A stretch of DNA of 64,000 bases, taken from the NCBI GenBank assembly GCA_001986395.2, contig MQVO02000003.1, positions 310,001 to 374,000 on the forward strand, read 5' to 3'. Both the position numbers and the translations under genes were made by a program. Source of the stretch: Irpex lacteus (taxonomy: Eukaryota; Basidiomycota; Agaricomycetes; Polyporales; Irpicaceae). Below the pieces are notes generated by a model. That model worked only from the letters and a program-made list of their open reading frames with translations. It was not told where the DNA came from and made no database searches. Positions 22,561-34,029 of the stretch are shown here, in pieces (the stretch's first letter is position 1; the number at the start of each line of letters is the position of its first letter).

Positions 22561-24312
22561 ATGCTATCAAGACGCATCATCGCCATCGCGCGCGGCCGAG
22601 CCGTCGTCGCGAGCAACCGCGCCAGTGCGATAGCGCTGACACGGGGATGGTTTGTATCTCGGGTCCCGTAGTGTGAAGAACAAGGTACTGACCTTGTGAA
22701 CAGGGACGCAACCCAGTCGCATGCTCGCAAAGCAAAGTTTCACTCGTCGAACCTGCTACAAGGTACGTGTCGTTGAGCTCAGCATTGCCACTTTCGTGTT
22801 GACGTGGTGCGTTGATATGCAGCTGAGACCGTCAAGGTCCCTCAGATGGCCGAGTCCATCTCCGAGGGCACCCTCAAGTCCTGGTTGAAGCAACCAGGCG
22901 AGTTTGTCAACGCCGATGAGGAGGTTGCCACGATAGAAACCGACAAGGTGAGTCTTTCGTCATTGATTCTATGCCCCATCACTCATTCAATGCTTCGCTT
23001 AGATCGACGTGTCGGTGAATGCGCCCACAGCTGGCAAGATCACCGAGCATCTTGCTGCTGAAGAGGACACCGTCACCGTTGGACAAGACCTCTTCCGTAT
23101 CGAACCTGGTGAGGCCGGCGAATCCGAATCAAAACCGGCCGAGCCGAAATCCGACCAACCACAGCATGAGGAGAAGGCTCCTGCTCCGCCCGAGCCTGCG
23201 AAGGAGGATGTGCGTAAGAAGGACGACCTCGGCGTCCAGGAGGGCACAGAGAAGAAGGAGGTGAAGGAGGCAAAGAAGCCCGAGCAGGAGCCCAAGCAGC
23301 CCAAAGAGTCAAGTAAGGAGGCCAGCAAGCCCAAGGAGAAGGAGCCCGAATCCTACGCCCCTCGCACCGCCTTCTCTCGCAATGAAACGCGCGTGAAGAT
23401 GAACCGCATGCGTCTCCGTATCGCGGAACGTCTGAAGGAGTCGCAGAACGCCGCCGCCTCGCTCACGACGTTCAACGAGATTGACATGTCCAACCTCATG
23501 GAATTCAGGAAGAAATACAAGGACGAGATCCTCAAGGAACGTGACGTCAAGCTCGGGTACATGAGTGCCTTCGCCAAGGCGTCCACTTTGGCTTTGAAGG
23601 AGATCCCTGCTGCCAACGCCAGCATTGAGGGCACGGAGATCGTCTACCGCGACTATGTCGACCTCAGCGTCGCTGTTGCTACCCCCAAGGGCTTGGTCAC
23701 TCCTGTGGTTCGCAATGCCGAGAGCTTGACGATGATCGAGATTGAGAAGGAGATTGCTTCGCTTGGCAAGAAGGTGTGTGACAACTAAATCGGTCCGATG
23801 GTGCCTTGTGTTAACTTGCGTTTGGTGACATAGGCTCGCGATGGCAAGCTGACCATTGAAGATATGGCTGGTGGTACCTTCACCATGTGAATACCCAACT
23901 TGATTTTTGATGCATTCGACATACTGATGTATAACTTGTAGTTCCAACGGTGGTGTCTTCGGATCCCTCTACGGTACTCCCATAATCAATCTGCCTCAAG
24001 CCGCTGTCTTGGGTGAGTAGAAATATTATCTACCACCGTGACTTCAATGCTTAACAGACGCCAGGTATGCACTCCATCAAGGAGCGCCCCGTCGTTGTCA
24101 ACGGCCAGATCGTCGTCCGCCCCATCATGGTCGTCGCCCTCACGTACGACCACCGTCTCTTGGACGGTCGGGAAGCCGTCACCTTCCTTGGTAAGTCTTG
24201 AGTCTCCCTGCCACACCTCAGCAAAATGCAGTTGCTGATGTGACATTTTCATCGCTTTATAGTGAAGGTTCGCGATTACTTGGAGGACCCACGCAAGATG
24301 CTCTTGGCTTAA
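22561..24312 (+). CDS. KGD2: dihydrolipoyl succinyltransferase, E2 of 2-oxoglutarate dehydrogenase
   Basis: Eight exons: 22561-22649, 22704-22762, 22823-22947, 23003-23773, 23834-23886, 23942-24012, 24065-24190 and 24263-24312; 447 residues. A basic mitochondrial presequence ([20 protein letters not shown]) is followed by the lipoyl domain from residue 51 ([20 protein letters not shown]) with the lipoylated lysine in TIETDK (about K91). A long Pro/Glu/Lys linker precedes the catalytic acyltransferase domain, with the active site YDHRLLDG (about H419 and D423). A peripheral subunit-binding domain is absent, as usual for eukaryotic E2o. It transfers the succinyl group to CoA in the mitochondrial matrix TCA cycle. 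An open frame on the opposite strand at 23309-23947 is a shadow. Confidence 0.95.
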
Positions 24313-24688
24313 ATATTCTTTCGAACTACTATCAATGGCTGTGTCGTGTGTACCTAATTTTTGAACGTTTTCGTTATGCTTTAAAACATTGTTTGTCTTG
24401 TGGAATCCCGTCATTGTGCCGGTGCCGTTGGTGCAAGTAGTCTCTCGATTCATCGAGGCCCATGTCCGGTCTCTAGCTACACCGCACAAGCATGGTCGTT
24501 GACGTAACTCATGAAAGAAGATTTCTAACACAACACGTGCATTGCATTCGAATAGCTATTTAATAAGCACTGACATAGCACTAGGAAAAGTACTAACGGA
24601 GTATAGGACTAGTAGAAATCGCAGATGTTCATTCAAAACGGCTTCGAGGTACAGGGTAAGAACACACCTGCTAGAAGCACCCCTTAAC
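24313..24688. other. intergenic between convergent KGD2 and GH51 genes
   Basis: 376 bases holding the two 3' untranslated regions; nothing else is recognised. Confidence 0.5.
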
Positions 24689-27548
24689 TCATACTGTGAA
24701 CCTGTAAACACCATAACTCCAGCCAGGCGCAGTGAAGTTAAACGTAAGATCTTGTCCATCTGGATTGATAGTGACTGGTAGCGTAGTTGGGAGGACAGCA
24801 TCCGGAGTATCGAGGCTGTTGGTGACGTTATATGGCTGGCCAGGAGAAGCGGCAACGAGTGTGGCCTCCGCGCTGAGCTGCTGCGTGGCGGACGTTGCGT
24901 TGCTTTTGAGGGCGCCGTGGATGGTGCCCGTCACCGGCACAGAAGTCTCGTTGATATTCGCCACGTGAAGGAAGAAGGTCGATGAATCGTTGACAGAGGT
25001 TGCAGCCCAGTAGAGAGGGCCGTAGCTTGCATCTGTCTCGACGGCGTGGACCTTGTCTGCACGCGCATGAGAGAAGATTTGGTGGACGTAATAGCTACAG
25101 TGGTAGGAATTTATAGTCAGCCTCTGACAAATGTACTGCGAAGAGATACTTGCCTCGTGGATAGGGAGACGTGAGATACGTTGAAGTTTATCAAGTTCGG
25201 GGTCCATTGCGAGGAATAGTTGTTTGCGAGGTAAGGAGCATAGCTGCTGCCGATGATGAGATCGCCATTGCGCTGCATGCCCATGAGGAAGATGCTCTCG
25301 GCAATGGACCCTTGGAGGGTGCTGGAACCATGAGGACATGTCAACAGCAGTGGAAGCGGACGGAGACAAGCTCTTACGGTGTTTTCAGGCGTGTATCAGG
25401 CGTGCCGAAAGGGTCCTAGCAAGTTGCATCGTCAGTTGGGCCAATAAATCATTGTTGTACGAGTACTCACATCACTGTTCGTGTTTATCACGGCATTCTC
25501 TAGCTCGAAGATCTAACCACAAGGTTAGTGTATAGACAAGTAGACAAGTGTGGTTTTACTTGCCTTTGTACCGTTTCTAGGCCAGGTATCGTATCTAAAG
25601 TCGGATAACTGGTAAGTACGATAGTCATGAGTACTTCGCGTAAGCAGATTATGTACCTTGAGAAGGCATCGTAGAAGAAGTCTGGCCCACTGAAGTCATG
25701 AACGTCCACCGCAGGGAGGTGCACACCCTCCAAGTGCGCGCTAGCGACGTAGTTGACCTTGGGGTGTACCTTCTTCAAGGCGTCGTAGAATCGTTGCCAT
25801 CGGTAATCGTACGTCGTGGAGGTAAAATCTGCCATGAGTCCGAAAGTCAGAAGTGAGTAAGTTTGGGCCAGTAATATGACCAGCACCTTCGTTTCCTATT
25901 TCGCTGGAGGAAAACGAGGTGAGCAACAATATCATACCTCCACGTGGCGACTGAAGATAACTTACACATAGTGAAGCTCGTATGGCTCAGGGTGCCCAAG
26001 CTCTGCACGTAAGCGACCCCACTTATTCGTCTTCGCGTCAGCAAGGACAAAGCTGTGAACCCCAAGGTCAGCATTTACCTGACGAATATAGAGATAGCCT
26101 ACTCTAGCTCGTCAACAGCACTCTGAATATACTTGTCCAACTGACTAGTGTTCGGGATACTCTCGTCATCGGCGGCATATGCGTCGTATACTCCAAGCAC
26201 AGGAGTAGCGCCAAAGTCTTCAACCATATCCAGGAGCTCTTTTAGACCGAGGCCTTCCGTCTGGTACCCAACTACGAGGACTTGGTCAGATTATATACAG
26301 TAGTTAGCAACTTGTGCATACCCCAGTAGCCATCACGTCCGGGACGGTCCTGGAGAGACCCCAGTGAAAGTGTCCAATTGAACCTCTGCGGAATAGTGGC
26401 ACCTACACAGACGTCAAGTTACAGCGTCAATGTCAACGTCAACTGTCAAGCGATGATATACTAGCCTTGCATGTTGCTTCCTCCAGGGATACGGACGTAC
26501 TTAGGCTTCAGATCAGCGAGGGCTTCCGCAAGGTCAACTCTCAGCCCGTTCGTCCGATTCTTATATGTAGGCGGGAACAGGGATATCAGGTTGAACCAAG
26601 CGTACTGAGCGTGATCGGCTGATACTTCCAAGGTCAAGGAAAGCACGTTATTCGAGTCCGGGGCGTCCTGTTTGGGATGAAGCACGGCGGAGAATTGCTT
26701 CCACTCTTGAGTCACCCGCGATGTTGAGAAATTAACCGTAGCGTAGGTTGCGTTATCCGTCAATGAGACCAGGGACACCTGAATATCACCATTCAATTTC
26801 GCTGCATGGTCGCGTTTGACCCAGAAGGAGAGATTATAAGGTTGGGCGCGAATCGGTAGGCCATACCAACCTAAATTTGCATGTAAGTTCGTTTCTTGTA
26901 CTTCCGAAGCAGCTCACGCTCGTACCGCTGTTCGAAATTCCAGCACGTTCACCAGCCACTTTGCTCCGGTTCGCGGCCACGTATATTTCAAGGGAATGCC
27001 CTATCGCACCCAATGGAGTATCTGGGTCGATATATAATGCCGGTGAGCCAATCTTGGTCCATCCGGGGATGGTCAGGTAACTGGTCTGCTCTATGATCGT
27101 GCAAGAATCACGGTCAACATCCGGCTGGAAAAGATAACGGGCTATCATACCTTGGAATGCTCTGTTCTGGACTGAACGCATGTCAAGGGGACGTCAGTGT
27201 CGTACGTTGATTATTGTAGTAATAAAGCCTACTGAGTTCCTATAACGCGCCCGTCAGCCTGAGTTTATATGCAATAGTTATTGGGATAGTAAAGATGAAT
27301 ACAAACAGCGTATAAACCACCATCGTCTGCACGGTTCACTATGAACAATACATCAATATCTGCTTTGGAGACAATGTGAACTGCTTACCGTTTGGTTCCA
27401 CAAATGACGAAATGGCAAAGTCGGACTTGTTGAACTTCGTCGCGTCGATGTCAATACGAACCGCATTGACAAGGGAGTGCGATAAGGAGGCTAGTGCAAC
27501 CAGTATGAGAGCGAATGCAGGAGACATCCTGCTAGGACTTCCGGTCAT
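24689..27548 (-). CDS. secreted GH51 alpha-L-arabinofuranosidase
   Basis: Fifteen exons: 27389-27548, 27307-27338, 27233-27239, 26926-27171, 26466-26870, 26322-26402, 26103-26271, 25966-26052, 25887-25903, 25657-25828, 25564-25594, 25471-25512, 25378-25415, 25154-25321 and 24689-25094; 686 residues. A signal peptide (…ALILVALASLSHSLVNA) is followed by DGGLYAELIQNRAFQG, a carbohydrate-binding-like insert (PYNLSFWVKRDH), VRIPGGSNMQG, WTLSLGSLQDRPGRDGYW, LHYVEIGNE with the acid/base Glu (about 401) and KIFELENAVIN with the nucleophile Glu (about 474, usually GEY). The enzyme removes arabinofuranosyl side chains from arabinoxylan and arabinan outside the cell. Three introns (donors at 26465, 25563 and 25153) are GC-AG. 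Exon 3 is only 7 nt, and the EIGNE motif sits alone on the 17-nt exon 9. Confidence 0.92.
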
Positions 27549-29160
27549 CGTCAGAGCCGGTGTCCATCTCTTCTTGGCTTAAATACCCTCAACTGCGCGG
27601 ACCGACAGCGACCGAGGTCGGGTCGGTTGTCCTCTAGAAATCCATATTGGTCTTCGCGAATGCGCTATTCACGACACATGACCCAGTCGCCACTGTCTGG
27701 ATGACAGCCTCATTCGACGACTCCAGTCGGCCGTAGGCCGTGCCTAACGGCACTCGGCGTAATTCTGGAGACACTTCAAATCGTCGGTCCACGCCGCACG
27801 GACCATACCACTGTAAACCCATGAGTGCATGACCCTCCATCATACGCAATAACCGTTGATCGACTGTACTGCGTACCTCGAATTGACGATCCTACCTTGA
27901 AGTAGCGACCTGTATGTCTGCTGCACAGTAATACGTACATGTATCAGAAGTCGGTAGACGAGACAGTGGCCATACAGTAGCGTGAAGATGCTGCTGGTTG
28001 CGTATAGCCGAAAGAGGCAGGTCGGGAAGGAAACTGTCACGTGGGTTAGAGGCTGGCGCCCTCCGTCCGATTTCCCGTATTTCTCGCGCGACTTGAGGCA
28101 ATAACGGAACGTAAGGCTATCAGGCCTCAGGTACTGCGCATGCTACCTCGTAGTCGATGTTCTCCGTATTGTGCATTATGTTGTAATCTCACTACGCCCT
28201 CTATACTACACTATGCTGTCCTGAAGGAAATCCAGGGCAAATTGTTCCGCTTTGTGCATGAACACTTGCATTGTCACCTTTCCTTGGTGCAGCTCTTTAG
28301 TCCACACTTTGTTCGACTTCGGATGCGCTAGTCCCAGCCATATTGATTCAGTGCGTCTCTGGTATCAGTCCTCTGCTTGCTCTGTCCAGTATCCCGCGTT
28401 GTAACCCGGCTGCTCCCATGTGGACTACGGAGCCTTGCTCACTCGATTGAGCTTTTCTTTTCTCGTTAGGCAATAACGCTGTTTGACTGGTTGGAATACG
28501 TACATGTGAGCACCCGGTATACTCCCGCGATCATGTATGTCTGTCTCACACACAATCCTCTAGACTAGATATGACACAAAACACTAGTACTACGAACAGA
28601 CAGTTGCAAGACGAACAAGAGACATAATAAGTGAAACGGAGATGCGACTAATACAAGATGTAAGAGCGGCAGGATTTATCTAGTGGTATTGATGTTCTAT
28701 AAGCCAAGGGAGGGAGCGCATCAAAGGCGTGGGAGAGAGAGAGAGAGAGAGAGAGAGCAAAAGACCGGACCGGACGGGGAGGAGCGGGACGTCGGCGAAA
28801 CCGCGGGTGAAACGACATCACGTGATGAGTGGGCGAGCACAGACCGAGTAAAAAGCCCGATTTGGGAAATCGGAATCTCTAAAGTTGGCTTATGTCAGCA
28901 TCAACGCTAGCAACATTGGACAGCGAGGTACCCCCGGGCAATCACACACACATAGTACTACTGAGATTTGCCCCTAACTTGCACGTCATCCAATATCCAA
29001 TCTGGGCTTGTGGCCAGAGAAGCTCGGATGTCCAATCAGTATCTATGCGTGATTAGATTACAAAAACATGCAGGTCATAAATGGACTAACACTATATTAC
29101 ATATTTCTACCTGATACCATAAACAGAGAAGCGTCGTACTGGACAACCCCAGCGATATCG
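27549..29160. other. intergenic, GH51 promoter side and unassigned sequence
   Basis: 1.6 kb. A TATTTAAG element lies about 30-37 bases before the GH51 ATG. Beyond it there are short open frames without recognisable products and one GA microsatellite. No transposon feature seen. Confidence 0.5.
28733..28757. repeat. (GA)n microsatellite
   Basis: About twelve uninterrupted GA dinucleotides in intergenic sequence. Confidence 0.95.
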
Positions 29161-32100
29161 TTATGAGGGTTCATGGAATGTCACAGACCTATTCCGTTCG
29201 TGATCCGGGGACAGCAGATCCGCCTGCGAGCCAGTTGCAGGTGTCCCTCCATTTGATTCAGTATTTGCAGCAGGACTTTCCGTCCTATAGTCCATGTCGT
29301 AGAGGGAGGGTGATGCGGTGCGTGGTGTAGGCGCAGGATGGGTACTTGTGGCTCGACTTGGTGCTTCTTCAATGGCGATACCCTCAGATGGCTGGTTCGA
29401 CCAAATCCTCACACCGCCATCATGGCTACCAGTTGCGAACATAAAGTGATCGGATGCGTGATTCCACGCAATGCATGTTAGATCTCCTCCACCGAGGGCC
29501 TGAGGACGTATGTGATGTAGGAGTGCCGCAGATTCGCGATCCCATATAAAGATATCGCCACCTTTACATTTCCAGCACTCAGCAGTGAAGCCTACTGCAG
29601 ATGAGATGGGACTCACCTTTACCAGCGCACAAAACCAGTTGATCGTTTTTACCACCGAAGTAACTTGGACCCGCGAAGTCGACCGGGACCTTTGGCATGT
29701 ATGTGTGTCGTAGTGATAGTCGTACAGTTTCCTTAAAGGTTTCCAGCTTCCAGAGTTGAGGGGGTGCCTAGATGTATAGCTGGTTAGTCAAGTACATATC
29801 ATAATCCATCCAGATGCCGAAAACTGACTTTATTTTCGTAACTGACCAGGGCAACATGGCCATCCTTTGCAAGCGTAATATCTCTGACATCGTGCAAAAC
29901 AGGGACACGGCTGCATAACTATTAGTAGTCGGCCGTACCTTTCATGGACCCATGCTTACTTCTCGATTTCGTGCTTGTCCATATTATACACTGTGTGGAG
30001 GTATCAGGCTAAGAGGACATGGTGCAGAGCAGGTTTTGCTTACCAAGAATCTGCTTTTCGGCTCGGCACTTCTTAGGTTGAAGTCCGTCAGAAGATGCAG
30101 TGAGCGTTCCGACACAAAGCATTCGTTGACGGTCATTGGTCACAGCGACGTCATGCAGAATCATTCTCTCGAGATGATATCGCTCGAGGTCCTATCATTG
30201 TAATTGAGTATTGGCTTCACTTGTGTGTCGATCGCGAAACGTACCTCACCAGCCGTGTTCTATGAATGTTGACGTATGAGTAAGAGGACAATTGATAATT
30301 GCTGCGCACTTACGAGTTTAACCACGTAGCTGCCTTCAACAGATAAGAACGCTATGGGCAATGCCGTTAGATATAGGATATCGTCATGCAAAGCGGATGG
30401 CACACCTTCGCCGCCCGGTAACCACGTTATCGACTGCACAGCGTGTCGCCTGTCGATAGTCTTCTTACACACGCCATCCTTGGATATTACTTCAGCTTAC
30501 AGGCAGGAGCAGATGCAGCCGTTGGTGCTTACTGCAGTCCAGACTTTCATACCACGATTGAGCTTTGTGAGCAGGACGCTACCATGAGGTGACCTGGAAG
30601 ATAGATATGTTTCAGATAACTTCAAAAACGCCATGTGAATGCTTTTACCATGCCACTTGACCCACAAAACCTTGAGGATGAGCTAATACTCGATGAACGG
30701 AGCAAGGATCCTACAAACACATGAGAATTATTCTTCCTGGCCGTGGAGACGCACTTACTCCAACGCGGAATATGACAGAAGTACGATCCCAGCTGCGTAA
30801 TTCATATGTGAGATATATAAGATTAACGCATTGCTCTAGATGTAACGCACCTAGATGTAGCGAAAAACTTTCCGTCGGGCGAGAACTGCAGATGTCTCAC
30901 TAGCGCCTGATGCGGTGCATATTCTTGGGTGGCTTCCATCCTCTTCAACTTCGGTATCAGAACAGCCAGCCGTGAACCTTTCATCATCGCAGAGGTGTCC
31001 ATTAATCGTCCGGACTTTCCAGCATCTGAAGACATAGTCCTTTGTCGCTTAGGACCGACCGAGGAGGAGAACGCAGAGCCAGCACCAGTAGTGCGGTTAA
31101 CCATGATTACTGAGCGAACGAGATCTTTGAGTCGATGTCTATTAGGATTGGGACTATTTGGCCCCGATCCCGACGTAATCATCGTGCCTCCAGAATCGCT
31201 CAACACTGTGCCATCGTCCACACCATCTACCGTTGAAGGGGCGCCTTCTGTTATGGGGCTGAGGGTTGTTTCGCCGTAATGGAACTTCGACAGCTCGGGG
31301 CTGCATGGGGGCGTCACCGGGGACTTCATTTCGCCATTCTCCGAACGAGCTGTGTCGAGATCAGCCACCTTTCGCAGTCCAAAACCGCCCTTCACGACTC
31401 TGAGGACACGACTGCATTGGTCGCTGAGGTCGTGCCAGCGACGACGACCCCAGTATGCGACCTTGCGAGCGAACTGCTGGGGTTCCCGGATGCACCAGGC
31501 CACTCCTGGCCAAGAATGCATGCGCACTCTTGACTCAGAGAGGACGTCTGCAAGCCATTTCTGCCCTTTGTGCCGACGGAAGATCCACTTCTCGGATGCG
31601 AACCAGAACGAGACAGCTGTGAGGCCGAAGCAACTGAATGCCGAGAAGACTGTCGTGACCGTGGAGGTTATTCGGTGCTGTCCGGAGGAGTAGGTGAAGA
31701 GAACTAGACCCATGGAGAAACAAGCCACGGACAGAACTAGGAAGACTAGTGGTGATCGTTTGATCCAGATGAGCACCCACCACGGAACTCGATGGCCAGG
31801 GGATCGGCTGTAGAGCGGTCAATAATGTTACGAAAGGAAGAATAGCTAAACTTACTACATGGCCTGCTTCCATGTTAATCCAAGGAGACTGTTGACGGCT
31901 GCCCCGATACTGAATACCAAGGACGTGAACCAAAACCCATTCACACTATTGGCTAGCTTAGTATCGGTTTGGTCAAACGAAAACTGCATTGTTGTTGCAG
32001 TAACGGCGCTGAAGAACGTCGCCACAGTCGACAGGTTGAGCAGATTCGCTGCTGCGTGCTTCTGTGCGAAACGAATGGTCGGTACACCTGTAAGCGCAGA

Positions 32101-33309
32101 CTAAGGTTACCATATTGCAATTACGAAGAGAAGGCGATCGTGTGAAAACGGACCGATCTCTATGAAGATTGACAAGGATGATGTGATGCTGTCCAGATGC
32201 TCGCCCATCTCACCCGTCAAGTCATGAAGATACCTTTGGACGGCTGGATATTTGAATTGGTCTAGCAATAATGTTAGCTTCGAGTGCATAGCGCCCATTC
32301 CCCAAGCTATAACTCTACCTTTATAGTCTTTCAGGCAGGATGCCCAATACTATTCAGAGCGTTCAGAGTTGGTTCGTTGATCAGATGTAAACACTTTACC
32401 TTCAAATCCCCTTCAAGCGAGATGATGGCCGCGTTGACGGCCTCATCTGTGAACTCCGGGAACTCGTTTAGGCAGTCGAGGAAGGTAACTATGTCATGCG
32501 ATAACAACTCCAATTGGACTGGGAAGTCTTCGGCATCGAGGTCATCCATGACCGAAGGCGACGTGGTGTGCGGCGGGGCTTTGGCTTTGCGGCGAGGTCG
32601 CATTGCGGTATTCATGACTGCCTCTTGTTCACGACGCGGAACTTTGCGCGGGAAGAGATCCGCAGCGTTCTCTCGGAAGAGGTGGAGAATCTGCGCAAGG
32701 CGTTGGCGCAGATGGAAGGAGGACGACAGAATCCCGACCGAGCTTCCAAGCTGACGTGCAGCGTTGGCAAAGTTCCGTAGCTAACATGTTGTATGTTCAG
32801 TTTATCAGAGTGTTGTGGATTAGAACAATACGGGCGCACCTCTCGGTCAAGGCTTACAATCCGTCTTTCGAACTTATTGAACATTTCTGCGCCCACTTTC
32901 TGCAAGTGCTCGTCCGTTGTAGCTGGACAACGCTATCAATATAACCGCGCATGTACGTTACGAGACTGGATACTCACGAACGTCGCGATCGGCCTCAAAA
33001 CTAGGCTGTTGTGCGGCCGCTGATGAGGGATCTTTGTGAGCTTCAAAACAATCTCACTCAGTTTGCGCACATACCAGAGACATCCAGGTCCTCGTCCCTA
33101 GACAACTCCTGCAGCGCATCTAACAAACTAAGCAACGTCTGCTTGCGTTTGTTCTTCGTGCCCTCCATCGGCGCTGACTGCCCTCCAGGCAGTGTGGTCA
33201 AATCATTGGGATAAGACGCCACGACGGCCTCTAATCCTGCTGCACCTTCATACAATATCAGCCAGAGAGCGCTCATATGAGAGGCGCATCACGTACCTCC
33301 TCGACCCAT
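29161..33309 (-). CDS. large four-helix membrane protein with C-terminal WD40 domain
   Basis: Eighteen exons on the minus strand: 33297-33309, 33075-33245, 32978-33019, 32840-32922, 32400-32780, 32154-32349, 31856-32087, 30851-31807, 30759-30792, 30649-30710, 30533-30593, 30314-30478, 30245-30259, 30044-30191, 29960-29990, 29829-29910, 29617-29767 and 29161-29561; 1074 residues. The first ~300 residues are helical and soluble (KRKQTLLSLLDALQELSRDE; FNKFERRIVSLDRE). Four hydrophobic segments follow at about 310-330, 343-363, 391-411 and 416-438. After a Ser-rich linker, WD-like repeats start near residue 670 (ALVRHLQFSPDGKFFATSSW) and end around residue 1000 (FATGSHDGGVRIWS). The start is fixed by an in-frame TGA just upstream. 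No experimentally named homologue comes to mind; a membrane-anchored scaffold is an inference. Confidence 0.82.
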
Positions 33310-34029
33310 GATTCATGAACTACAATTATATACTATCACTTCGGTGAATTTGAATGTCTTGAACTGTGTTTTGGCAGTAATATTCGTTAAAGAGCGTACA
33401 GATCGTCAGAAGTCGTGTGAGGAGAGATTCCAGGTCGTGGTCGGGGAGGAACCTCGCCAAGAAGCAGAGGTGAGAAAGGAACACAAGGGTCGGACGCGAC
33501 CAATGGCGTCTGTCCAGCGCTCTTGACACGCATGCCGGCCTAATCGTGATATGGGCACGGTGATGGACAACCTCCGGCTAACATGTTGTAACGGCGCGAC
33601 GACTTTTCGCAGCACTTTTCCCTATGAAAGCAATGCGAATATGATCTCGCTATACACACATACTGAGGGCTTCTGTCATATCGAATGGTTTCAACCTGCA
33701 GAATGAGACCAGTACGATATCACGGAAAGGGCATACCTTGGCATGTCTGCACGAGGCAGATTTGAGGCAGATGTAAGAAGGCAAGATGCGCTGAGATGAT
33801 GATCTCAGGGTCTTGTTATTGTAGCGCTTATATATAGAAAATCTGTAACAAATGCTACTAGCCCCGATTCACTCTATTAATGGATGACGTTCCCACGGTC
33901 AGATACATAACAATCCCCATTACAATCTAAATGAAATATAGTAACCTAGCATGTGCCGCCACGTTGTATGCCTCCGTCACGGTGTTCTCCCATCAATCCA
34001 AGAATTCGCTTTCAACTATTACCTCGACT
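33310..34029. other. divergent promoter region between the WD40 membrane gene and RUD3
   Basis: 720 bases. The RUD3 frame is open upstream to an ATG at 33931, which would add 33 residues resembling a signal peptide (MKYSNLACAATLYASVTVFS). For a cytosolic golgin this is unlikely, so it is treated as leader sequence. A TATATATAG run at about 33831 lies about 200 bases before RUD3. Confidence 0.5.

Noticed and set aside
23309..23947. 212-codon open frame on the minus strand
   Set aside because: It lies antisense to KGD2 exons 4-6 and runs across its introns. It is explained by codon bias of the sense gene.
33931..34029. N-terminal extension of RUD3 resembling a signal peptide
   Set aside because: Golgins with a GRAB domain act on the cytosolic face; the downstream ATG gives a normal N-terminus.
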